The notes under the pieces were generated by a model, which was given only the letters and a program-made list of their open reading frames with translations, was not told where the DNA came from and ran no database searches. This document shows, one piece after another, positions 1 to 9,158 of a DNA stretch of 64,000 bases; position 1 is the stretch's first letter, and every line of letters starts with the position of its first letter. The position numbers and the translations under genes were made by a program. The DNA comes from JAWKOK01 sp963765875 (GTDB lineage: Bacteria; Chloroflexota; Anaerolineae; Caldilineales; Caldilineaceae), in assembly GCA_963765875.1 (NCBI GenBank), contig CAVXYK010000002.1, forward strand, positions 158,461 through 222,460. The letters are read 5' to 3'.

Positions 1-3000
1 GCCGCCCTCGGCGAGGCCTTCAGGGGCATACGTTCGCTCAACACTATAATTGCCGTTGAACTGCGTGACGGGGGTGCCCGTCTCGTCGAAGGCATCTAGG
101 GCGAAGTACGAACTGGGGAAAACGTCGGTCATCCATGGGCCGGCGGCGACCCCGGCGTCGACCGACGCGGCGCCGACCGGGACTAGCCACTCTGTGCCGA
201 CGATGGGTACGCCGGGTTTGGGCAACTCTTCATAGAAGAGCTTGACCGGTACGGGCACGACACTGGGTGGGAAGGTCAGTTTGAGATCGCCGGAAGCGCT
301 ACTAAGACCGCCGCCGCTTTCCGGCGTGGCACTGCCGGCAGCGTCGGGCAGGACCAGGGCAGCGCTGATGGCGCCGGGAAGGCTGGCCGACAGCTCATAG
401 GGTGCTTCGGGATCGAAGTCTTCGATGAGCGCCAACTGAGCCTCGCCGTTTTTCACAGGAGCGCGACCCACAGGCATCCCGTTCTGGAGCAGCGTGATCG
501 TGGCGCCGTCGATCGGGTACTTGAGACCCCAGATCTGATTTTCGATGATTTTGAAGTCGTCTGCGAATCCGGGCAAGGCAACCTGCCACGGATACTTGGT
601 CCACATGGCCATGGTCGGGTCGCCATAGACATGGTAGAGCGTTACGTCGGTCAGAGCGGCGGCCAGCGAGACCGAGCCAGAGCTCTGTGCCACGAACGAT
701 TGGCCAATCAGGTAGACCTTGCCGTAGTTGAGGATGTCACCCAGTCGGCGAATCGACGTGTTGCTGCCGTCTGCGGGCAACAAGGCCGGCCATGTGGCGT
801 CGAAGAGGCCACGGGCGAAGGCACTGTTGGCCCAGGTCGGGCTGTTGCGTGTGTCACCGATGACGCCGACGGCGCCGCCCTCCATGCGCAGGATGCGCTC
901 GGCCCAGTACGATCCGCCGACAGAGGTGTTGTAGGTGTAGGCGTCGTTGGCCGGGTTGCGGGTCTCGTTGTCGAAGAGGCCGCTGGCGCAGTTGATGGAG
1001 TAGACCACCGGTGTCTTGCTGCCGTTGCTCAGCGAGGCCAGATTGCTGGACCCGAATCCCGGGCTGCCCCAGCCGCTGATGCCGCCATGATCGCGGTGAA
1101 AGACCAGGAAGCGGCCGTCGTTGATGGCGTCGACCACATCACTGGTGCCGCCGTTCCAGGGATAGCCGCTGCTTGCTCGAAGGTCCACCGGCAGCAGCGA
1201 GCTGTTGTAGTAGCGATTGGGCGTGGTGCTGCGCGTGCCGCTGTCATAGAATCCGGATTTGTTCGGATTGCTGTGGTAGGCCGTGCTCGTCGTGTAGATG
1301 CGCTCCACATCATAACCCTGTCCGGTCATGAAGCTGCGCACGAACTCGGCCGTCTCCAGGAAACTGCGGGCCGCGGTGCCGTCCTGGGCCACATCGGGCC
1401 GGCAGCACTGGAAGTAGGCGGCGAAAGACAGGTCCTCGTAGAACGCCTTGGAATTGGTCGGCACTGATTCATAGTCGATGACCTTGTCGACGATAGTCTG
1501 GGCCTGCGCTAACGTGTCCACCGGCATGCGGCCAATGGCCAGGTCAGGCGTGGGCACAAACTCGTCGAAGTCCATGGTGGTGTAGGGCAGGTCGGTGCCG
1601 GCCAGATCGCCGTAGTGAGTGCTGCGGTAGAAGGGCGGGATCTGTTCGGCGTCGCCGAGCAGCAGCACGTAGGATGGCCGCACATGGCAGTTGTCATAGC
1701 GATTCTTGATGGTTGCCTTGATTTCATCGGCGGTGACGCCGGCTTTCCCTGAGCCGTTGCCGGTCTCCAGAATCGATGTCGACATGCCGCGACTGGTCTT
1801 CCAGGCTCGCAGATCGTCGGCAGCAGGGCGGAAGGCCGGGTCAGTGATGATCAGGTATTCGCTGCCGATACAGCCGAAGACGATATCCTTGATTGGCAGG
1901 TAGGCTTCGTAGATGGCGGTCTTGTTCATGGCCAATTCGTAGATGGGGCCGTATGCCTGGTCGAAGGGGTTGTCCGCCCGGTTCTCGGGCAAGAATCCCC
2001 GTTCGCCGCCCTCGAAAACGATCTCAAACTCGACTGAGTCAAACAGAACGAGTACGCCCTTGGCCGGATTGAACTGGCCCGCGGCGACGCTCACCTGGAC
2101 CAGATCCAGGTCACGAACACGCCCGATGGTCTGGATGTCGACGATCTGGGTCGGGAAGTTCTCGCTGCTCGCATATGCTTTCTCGTCCTTGACGAAGGGC
2201 AGATCCTCGAAATCCTCGACCGGAATCGGCTCGTCCTCCTCGCGCTGGAACATCTGGGCCTCCGTCAGCGGTGCGTCCGCGGCCTGGGGCTGGCTGGGGT
2301 AGACCACGGCCGCAAGCTGATCGCTTGACTTGGGACGTGCGCCGGCAAGCTCGACCTTGGCGCCGCGCGGCACCGCGAGCAGCTTGCGCAAGACCGGCAC
2401 GTCAGGCTGTCCTGGCTGGCTGCTGCCCGGGTCGATGCCCGGCATGCCGACCTGGACATACTCTGTTTCGTCCGGGCCCTTGACTGCCCAACGGTGGGCC
2501 TCAGGGAAGAGGACCGTGGCCGCGAACCGCTCTACATTGGAAGTCTGGATCTCGACGATGGGTAGATCCTTGCCGCCAAAGAGCGGCGTCTCCGGGGTAG
2601 GCAGTTCCTGGCCGACGACTTCACCGTCGAATGGCGCAAAGTAGAGATCGTCGATGGACTCGGCCAGTGGCGTCTTGCCGTAGTTGAGCGTCACCCCGGC
2701 GATGCGGCCTTGGGGATCGTGCATGCCGATGAACTCACGATGTTCCTTGGGCACCGGCGCATTGGTGACCTGACAGATGACATTGCCTGCTGCATCGTAG
2801 CCGACCATCGAACCGGGAATTGTGTCGGCGTCACCGTTGCCCATGTAGAAGCCGACATGGGTCTTGCCGGACATCAAATTTGAAGCTGAGCGGCGCCGCA
2901 GCCCCGCTCTTGGGATCTGCTTCCTTGTTGCGGGCTACGTTGGGGCTGGAAACGGCGGTGGCGTTTTTCTGGGTCTCTACGCCGGCCAGTTTTCCATCCT

Positions 3001-4518
3001 CGAAGACCACGCCGTGGCTCGGCTGATAGTGGGCGCCGATGATGCTGGCGTCGGCCAGGTCATCGAAGTCGATCAGGCCGGGCGATGGGATCTCTTTGGG
3101 GCTGAAGATCTCGTAGCATCCGGGCTCCGGGACGTCCGTTGCGCCGGGGCAGTTGTCCAGGCCAAAATGTACGGCGTTGACGAAGAGTCGTTTTCCGTTG
3201 GGCGTCATGGCATTGGCGCGCCTGCGAACCCCCAAAGTTGGTTGCAGACATCGCGCTGCTCCTCAGCGATCAACGGCGCGTGTTGGTTGTCGGCCGGCTC
3301 CCATGCCAGCGGCGTCACACCCGCGATCGGGGCGGGCATGTGAATGCTGACCATGTTTTCGACAGCGCCGTAGATCTGCAGCGGTGCGCCCAAGAGACCG
3401 ATCAGGTCAGACGGTGTCTGGAAGTACGAGAGGCCGGGCAGGCCGCGGATGTTCTGTTCGGACCCATGCCAGCCATGGGGCCAGCCGATCTGCATGGCGT
3501 GCTCGCCGAAGTAGGCGTAACCGCCTTCGTTGAGCCCGATGACCGGAATCTGTGCGGCCGCGACGTGGCCGGATTGGCCAGGGGCCAGCCCCCAACTGCC
3601 CAGGTGGCCGGTGTCGGTGGCGATGATGGCCAGGTCGTAGGGGTTCAGATTGGTGGCAAGGAGACTGGCCAGCGGAATCAGGTCGACGGTGAAGCCGTTG
3701 CTTTCCAGCAATGTCTCAAAGTCGACGGCATCAACCGTGCTCTCTTTGAAGATGTAGGCGATGCGCCCGCCATCTCGTTCGCTGAACAGCGGCGCGCGTG
3801 CTCGCAGATCGACATCGAAGCCGAGTGATCCTTTCAGCTTGGCCGTGACATCTTGTTTGGGGTACTTGGAGGCCAGCCCGAAGAAGAATGAACTGTCTCC
3901 GGGGCAGATAGGCGGCGAGAAGGTAAACGTGAGATCGTTGCCGGTCTGCTCGACGCTGGCCGGCGCTATCGAACCCAGCGCGCCTTTCGTGATGACAAAG
4001 ACGTCTTCCTTGCTGCCGTTGCCGTCGAAGTCCATGGGCACGATCGGCCCGAACTCGATGGTTTTGGTCGAGACGCAGGCTTCAGCCGTGGCCGCTTTGA
4101 TCTCGCGGGCATCGATGCGGTAGAGGTAGGGATAGAGTCCCTGACCCTTTGTGCCTGGTTCGCCGACGGGCCAGAGACGCGATTGGAGAAAGCCTTCGCC
4201 TATGCCGCCGGGTAGCGTGAACTTGTCTGTCGTGTCGTCGACAACGATTTTGCAATCGGCGTCGAAGATGCAGTTGATATCCGGCGCCGAGACCGATGCG
4301 ATGCTGAGTGGGACGGCCGGCGCTGTGACTGGCGCTGTGATAGGCGCTGCTGAGATCGGCGGCGCCATGGTCACGAAGGCGGAGAGAAGTAGCGCCATGA
4401 CTTGCGAAAAGACGAGGACGCGGTAGAGAGCGCTTCGGTGTGATCTGCACCCTGGACTTCGTTTCCTGGACCGATTCCAGGATCGATGTGCTGGTTGGTG
4501 AGATGATGCTTTGTTCAT
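1..4518 (-). CDS. Gingipain-like C25 cysteine peptidase, secreted, frameshifted, C-terminus beyond window
   Basis: The C25 catalytic core is visible: His in FHRDHGG (codon 1087-1089) and Cys in YSINCASG (codon 988-990), spaced as in gingipains. A propeptide-like stretch (VPVLRKLLAVPRGAKVEL) lies before it, near 2370-2420. The start at 4518 follows a GGGGGA and gives a long signal sequence with hydrophobic core VMALLLSAFVTM. The first ~470 residues include a segment resembling a class I glutamine amidotransferase-like fold (AYIFKEST...DLAIIATDTG...IPVIGLNEGGYAYFG), unusual ahead of a C25 domain. The frame changes twice: between 3205 and 3235, and near 2850-2880 where SFKFD passes into SGKTHVGFYMGNG. 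Both sides are coding, so sequencing indels are likely. About 1,500 residues lie in the window and the gene runs off the left edge. It is divergent from the Crp-type regulator. Confidence 0.82.
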
Positions 4519-4815
4519 GATTTCCCCCATTGAAATAGATTTGGTTCGGCGAACAGTTGGTGAACTTCCGCTTTCAGGATAGGGTCTGCAAGCGGCAACC
4601 ACAGTTCGCAAGTAGACAGCGAACGTGTGCGCTTGAACACATGCAGGCCCCTTGGAGTGGAGGTTCATGCTTCGGTTGCGCGGACCTCGATAATGATCGA
4701 TAATCGCAGGCGCTTGTGTTCTGGTGCACTGTGCTTGTGTGCGCTAGAACACAGTGTCCCGATGCAGCTGTGCACAGAGTTTCCCCCAATACACGATTAT
4801 GATATGGAGAGACTG

Positions 4816-5556
4816 ATGCTGGACGAGCGTACGAGGCAGCGCATGGCGCGCTTGAGAGAGAACCCGGTCTTTGCCGGACTGAATGACGACGAATTGAGCG
4901 CTCTGATCGAAAGCTTTCGGGTTCGAGAGTTTGGACGCGATGAGATCCTCTTTCGCCAGGGAGACGACAGCAAAGAAGTCTATGTGATTCTCAGCGGGCG
5001 CGTGCGTATCTTCAAGATTAGCCCATCCGGCGATGAGACGACCATCGCCATCTTCGGAGAGCATGATCTGATCGGCGAGATGGCTGCTCTGGACGGCCAC
5101 ACCCGTTCCGCCACGGCCAAGGCGATTTCGTCCGTGACGCTGCTATCGATGGTACAGGAACGGTTTGTGCGTCATGCTGAGACCATGCCCAAGCTGGCAT
5201 ATGGTCTGGCGAGGCTGCTCTCGCTCAAGCTGCGCTGGACGGCATCCTATGCCGAATCAATTGCTCAGTTCGACGCCGCAGGTCGTCTGTTGCATATCTT
5301 GCTGGCCCACAATGAGCGCTATGGTCAGGAAGTCGAACCGGGCAAACGGTATCTGATAGACCTGGGTCTGACGCAGGGCGATCTGGCTTCCATGGTGGGA
5401 GCCCGGCGCGAGTGGATCAACCGTATCCTTGGCGATTGGAAACGTCGGCAACTGCTTGAGTTCAGCAAGGGCACGATTACGATTCTCGACTTGCCGAGTG
5501 TTGTCGCCGAACGAGATAGTCGTATCGAGGCGAATCTGGGCGAGAGTGACTGGTGA
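4816..5556 (+). CDS. Crp/FNR-family transcriptional regulator
   Basis: A 246-residue protein with the Crp layout. An N-terminal cyclic-nucleotide-binding beta-roll (NPVFAGLNDDELSALI, then ILFRQGDDSKEVYVILSGRV and GEMAALDGHTRSATA) is followed by a dimerisation helix. A winged helix-turn-helix starts at about residue 180 (LTQGDLASMVGARREWINRIL). The start at 4816 is preferred because GGAGA lies 5 bases upstream; an ATG at 4804 is in frame. The roll keeps the GEMAALDGHTRSA phosphate-cassette-like segment, so cyclic nucleotide binding is plausible. There are no FNR-type cysteines. It is divergent from the C25 protease and upstream of the metallopeptidase-like gene, so these are obvious candidate targets, but no operator was identified. 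Confidence 0.9.
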   Translation: MLDERTRQRMARLRENPVFAGLNDDELSALIESFRVREFGRDEILFRQGDDSKEVYVILSGRVRIFKISPSGDETTIAIFGEHDLIGEMAALDGHTRSATAKAISSVTLLSMVQERFVRHAETMPKLAYGLARLLSLKLRWTASYAESIAQFDAAGRLLHILLAHNERYGQEVEPGKRYLIDLGLTQGDLASMVGARREWINRILGDWKRRQLLEFSKGTITILDLPSVVAERDSRIEANLGESDW

Positions 5557-5562
5557 TGAGGT

Positions 5563-5614
5563 GAAGGGGTGAGTACCCTTCGGTGACCCTGTCACCCGCT
5601 CACCCCTTCCTTTT
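5563..5614 (+). terminator. Rho-independent terminator after the Crp-type gene
   Basis: GAAGGGGTGAG at 5563-5573 pairs perfectly with CTCACCCCTTC at 5599-5609 and is followed by CTTTT. The loop holds a second smaller GGTGACCC/GTCACC pairing. It lies between the stop at 5556 and the ribosome-binding site of the next gene. Confidence 0.65.
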
Positions 5615-5635
5615 CCGTCATAAAAGTGAGGAACC

Positions 5636-8110
5636 ATGAACATTCGAAGTGTCCTAATCAAATGCCGGACTGCTCTGTTACTATTGAGCCTGGCCATACT
5701 TCTTTCCATCGCCAGTTGGCAACCGACGTCTGCCCAGGAACTGCCGCGTATCTTTGTTACGCCTGATGTGGTTGTCGGCGGACAGACCGTGACAATTCGC
5801 GGACTCGACTTCACACCGGGGAGTAACAATGGGCTAATCTTCTGGGACGGCGTGTGGACAGACACGGCGCCGATTGAGAAAGGCGGTGATTTTTCCGCCC
5901 AGTTCCGCATCCCACCCTCTGCAACAGCAGGCAAACATACAATTCGAGTCTGCAGTGCCGACGCGCTCAATAACTGCCTGGCCGGAAGAGATGAACGGAT
6001 TGCGGAGGCGTCAGTGGAGGTCACTGCGCCCGCACCCATTCGCATCTGCAAGGAGACCTTTGATCCATGTGAACCGTACGCGGGGGCAATCGTCTACGAT
6101 ATCACCAACGGCAAGAATTTCGATGTTGACAAAGCGGGCCTTGTGCTTGAGCGAGAGGCCATTGCCGAAGGCGATCTGATTTGGGTCGCTGCCGTGAATT
6201 CCACTGCGAAGTCCTATCGGGTTCTGGCTACGTCCGGCGAGCCGATAGCAGTCATCGACAAGGTCTTCACCGGCGATCCAGTCGAACTGCGTATCGCTGT
6301 GGGGCTGGCTGATCCCCTCGTCCTCTTCGACCTTGATCTGTCGGCTGAGTGGTATGTCGAAGGCAATCCCCAGTATGCATCCTGGCTCGAGAATGCCCTG
6401 ATCGATGCGGCCCACTATCTCTATGAATTCACTGAAGGGCAGATGACGCTCGGCAAGGTAACTGTTGCGCAGAACATGGAATCTTGGGATCAGGTCGATG
6501 TCCGCTTGTTGGCCAACAATGTGCTGCGTCCCAATGCCGAGATCGGCGGCATCGTCGGCGCTGAAGTTGCGGATCCGCTGTCGGGTATCCAATATCAGCC
6601 TGGGCAAGTCTACATGGGCTCTCACTGGAATCGGTATGCGCTTCCGCCTAATCAGTCGGTAATGGTCGGAGGCAAACCCGTGTCGCCGGAGAGCCTGGTC
6701 AATGACTGGGCAATGGCTTTTGCCCACGAACTGGGCCACTACCTTCTTTTTCTCTTTGACACCTACCGGGACAGTGAAGGCAATGATAGCGCCGAAATCG
6801 CCGCGCTCTGTAGCGGCTCGGCGATGGGTGATGTCTATCAGCCTTCCAACCATTCCTTCATTGCCGATCCGGCGGAGTGGAAGGCCAAGTGCAACGTCAC
6901 AGAAGCCTATGTCAAACACCGTGGCAACAGCGAATGGGAGACCATTGCAGGCTGGTATCCCTGGATCACGCCGCCCAATGGACCGTCATCACAGCCGGAC
7001 ATCCCGCTCGTTGAAATGACGGAGGTCATCTTCCTGCCGACGTCGGTTCCCACCAGCGATCCGGCAACGAGTCAGATCTTTGATCTGAACTACCAGGACG
7101 GAGAGTCGAGTTCAGGCGAGGCACGTGTCTTCACCTACCGAAATGACCGCGTGGTCGAGCAGGGGAAACCTGCTGCAGGAATCAATCAGGCCTCGCTGAT
7201 CGGGGCACAGGTGGACGACCGCCTCTGTGTCTATGATGTCAACGACTACGCTCAATCCGGCGATTCGCCCCGCCACCAGTTTGGCTGCGAGGCAATCCAG
7301 CCCGGGGATGCTGCGCTGGACATGACTAAGGATCTCTCGTGGGCGCCGCTGATCTTGCTGACGCAGGTGGCCACCGACACGGTGACCATTTCCGTGACCC
7401 AGGAAGCGGGCGCGGTTGGATTCGACACATTGATGGTCCGGCTCTATCCAGAGCATGAGATTGGGCATGAACCAATCGCGCTGATTGCCGGGGAAAACGA
7501 TACCTATCACGTTCAGCTGACTTTAACTGAAACTGTGCCGCCGGCCTACTTACAGATTTGGGCGGAGGATGTAATCTCTGGGACTGTATCTCGTCGTGAG
7601 ACGATGGTTGACCGGGGGACCGGGGGCGGTGGTCTCTTTGGTCCGGCTCGGCGCTTTGGCGGAGCCTTCATCTATTCGTCGGACGGCAAGGCATCATTTC
7701 GCACCGAAGGTGATCTCTTGCTCCTAGGAGGAGAGTCAATCGCCTGGCAGTCTATGCCCGGCACACCGTCGTTGCCTATCGACCTGCGGATCACGGGTCA
7801 GGCCTATCGGCTGACCGCCTTTCCGCCGTCGCTTGTTATTTCCGGCACGGTTGAGATTGAATTTGAAGAGGTGGCAGAGTCGTTCATCGTGTCAGCCAGT
7901 GAGGCGATGGCGCAGGCTGCAAACGAACCCGTTGTCCATTTCTTTGACGGCGACACTTGGATTCCGCTGTCCACCACGGTGGAAGCGCCTACTTCAGCTC
8001 GGGATGGAATCAAGATTGCAGCTGCCCCCAGCAAGGGCGTAGGCATCTACGCCGTGTTGACGGAGCGTGATGTCGAGAAAATCTGGATACCATTCGTCAC
8101 GTCACGGTAG
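5636..8110 (+). CDS. Secreted zinc-metallopeptidase-like protein (HELGH), IPT/TIG-like N-terminus
   Basis: An 824-residue protein with a signal peptide (LLLLSLAILLSIASW, probable cleavage after TSAQ). The start at 5636 follows AGTGAGGA. Residues ~33-110 read as an IPT/TIG-type beta domain (FVTPDVVVGGQTVTIRGLDF). A zincin motif HELGH at residues 364-368 is followed by LLFLFDTY, i.e. HExxH with D-x-Y downstream. This recalls the CLCA/M87 arrangement and suggests metallopeptidase activity, but the class is my inference. Residues ~225-480 and the C-terminal ~200 residues (QAYRLTAFPP, DGDTWIPLST) match the giant protein at 46848-53671, where a GFGPNNR array occupies the place of GGGLFGPARRFGG here. 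The protein ends in KIWIPFVTSR. No frameshift is seen. The exact substrate is unknown. Confidence 0.75.
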   Translation: MNIRSVLIKCRTALLLLSLAILLSIASWQPTSAQELPRIFVTPDVVVGGQTVTIRGLDFTPGSNNGLIFWDGVWTDTAPIEKGGDFSAQFRIPPSATAGKHTIRVCSADALNNCLAGRDERIAEASVEVTAPAPIRICKETFDPCEPYAGAIVYDITNGKNFDVDKAGLVLEREAIAEGDLIWVAAVNSTAKSYRVLATSGEPIAVIDKVFTGDPVELRIAVGLADPLVLFDLDLSAEWYVEGNPQYASWLENALIDAAHYLYEFTEGQMTLGKVTVAQNMESWDQVDVRLLANNVLRPNAEIGGIVGAEVADPLSGIQYQPGQVYMGSHWNRYALPPNQSVMVGGKPVSPESLVNDWAMAFAHELGHYLLFLFDTYRDSEGNDSAEIAALCSGSAMGDVYQPSNHSFIADPAEWKAKCNVTEAYVKHRGNSEWETIAGWYPWITPPNGPSSQPDIPLVEMTEVIFLPTSVPTSDPATSQIFDLNYQDGESSSGEARVFTYRNDRVVEQGKPAAGINQASLIGAQVDDRLCVYDVNDYAQSGDSPRHQFGCEAIQPGDAALDMTKDLSWAPLILLTQVATDTVTISVTQEAGAVGFDTLMVRLYPEHEIGHEPIALIAGENDTYHVQLTLTETVPPAYLQIWAEDVISGTVSRRETMVDRGTGGGGLFGPARRFGGAFIYSSDGKASFRTEGDLLLLGGESIAWQSMPGTPSLPIDLRITGQAYRLTAFPPSLVISGTVEIEFEEVAESFIVSASEAMAQAANEPVVHFFDGDTWIPLSTTVEAPTSARDGIKIAAAPSKGVGIYAVLTERDVEKIWIPFVTSR

Positions 8111-8541
8111 GGGCGTGCCCTTGTGGCCGCCCGAACCATGGCCGCCCGTGGTGTTGTCATGAACGCAACGCCGGGCAACCACCAGGGTTGCCCCTACCCA
8201 AGACAATGCGTTCACGTAGGGGCGTGCCCTTGTGGCCGCCCGAACCATGGCCGCCCGTGGTGTTGTCATGTACGCAACGCTACGCCGGGGCAACCATCAG
8301 GGCCGCCCCCACCCAAGACAATGCGTTCACGTAGGGGCGTGCCCTTGTGGCCGCCCGAACCATGGCCGCCCGTGGTGTTGTCATGAACGCAACGCCGGGC
8401 AACCACCAGGGTTGCCCCTACCCACGACAATGCGTTCACGCAGGGGCGTGCCCTTGTGGCCGCCAGAACCATGGCCGCCCATGATGTTTTCATGAACGCG
8501 ACGTCGGGAAATCACCCGGGGTTGCCTCTACGCGCAATCGG
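8107..8541. repeat. REP/BIME-like array: four ~110 bp palindromic units
   Basis: Units start at 8107, 8216, 8331 and 8440 (109, 115, 109 and about 100 bp). Each opens with GTAGGGGCGTGCCCTTGTGG and ends with an imperfect inverted copy (CCACCAGGGTTGCCCCTAC), so each can fold as a long hairpin around a GAACGCAACG segment. Units 1 and 3 are nearly identical and unit 4 is the most diverged. The array abuts the REP-associated transposase gene. A related half-element lies at 31015-31063. Units directly follow each other with no spacers, which excludes a CRISPR array. Confidence 0.88.
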
Positions 8542-8598
8542 ATGGTATGGTGGTAACTTCAATTGGTTTCGCGTAACCAAGCCACTATGGAGAACACA

Positions 8599-9132
8599 AT
8601 GTCCCCCGACATTACCCGATACAACCGTCATTCTATTCGCTATGATGGCTATGACTACCGCTCAGCGGGCGCCTATTTTGCGACGATTTGTATACAACAT
8701 CGACTTCCCTTTCTGGGAGATATTCAGCACGGCAAAATATGCCTCAGCCCTGCTGGAACGATGGTAACGAATCAATGGTACGATCTGCCCAATCGGTTTC
8801 CAGCCATTGCTCTTGATGCGTTCCAAGTCATGCCGAATCATGTTCATCTGCTTCTTTGGCTTCAGCCTCGGAACGTCGAGATCGCGGAAGCTCCTTCGCT
8901 TGGTTCGGTCATGGGTGCGTTCAAGTCGATTACGACAGTGCATTACGTCTGTGGAGTTCGATCTGCTGGATGGACGCCATTCCCAAAGAGATTGTGGCAA
9001 CGCAACTACTGGGAACGGATTATTCGAGACGACTCGGAACTACAGCGTATTCGGGCCTACATCGAAACGAATCCAACACGGTGGTATGAGGATAGTCTCT
9101 ATCGAAGCGTTCAGAACGGGCACAATGCCTAA
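8599..9132 (+). CDS. REP-associated tyrosine transposase (RAYT, Y1/HUH family)
   Basis: A 177-residue single-strand DNA transposase of the Y1_Tnp (TnpA_REP) family. The HUH motif is in MPNHVHLLL (His81, His83). The catalytic tyrosine is probably Tyr137 in QRNYWERIIRD, followed by the family signature EL-RIRAYIETNP-W. RAYTs cleave and join REP hairpins. The gene sits directly beside four palindromic repeat units, as expected for a RAYT and its cognate REPs. The start at 8599 has GGAGA five bases upstream; an in-frame ATG at 8587 and a TTG at 8563 are alternatives. The frame is intact and the length is typical. It converges with the large cyclase-AAA-TPR gene, 26 bp away. Confidence 0.93.
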   Translation: MSPDITRYNRHSIRYDGYDYRSAGAYFATICIQHRLPFLGDIQHGKICLSPAGTMVTNQWYDLPNRFPAIALDAFQVMPNHVHLLLWLQPRNVEIAEAPSLGSVMGAFKSITTVHYVCGVRSAGWTPFPKRLWQRNYWERIIRDDSELQRIRAYIETNPTRWYEDSLYRSVQNGHNA

Positions 9133-9158
9133 AGGAATTGGGGTTCTGTAGCCAGGGT

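Noticed and set aside
631..1467. A 278-residue open frame on the plus strand
   Set aside because: It is antisense to the C25 protease core, whose minus-strand translation has catalytic motifs. No family features appear on the plus strand.
8123..8495. Overlapping small open frames in the REP units
   Set aside because: They simply translate the palindromic repeat on both strands and have no ribosome-binding sites or family features.
8107..8541. Possible CRISPR array
   Set aside because: Units are ~110 bp, palindromic and contiguous, with no short repeat/unique spacer pattern and no cas genes.
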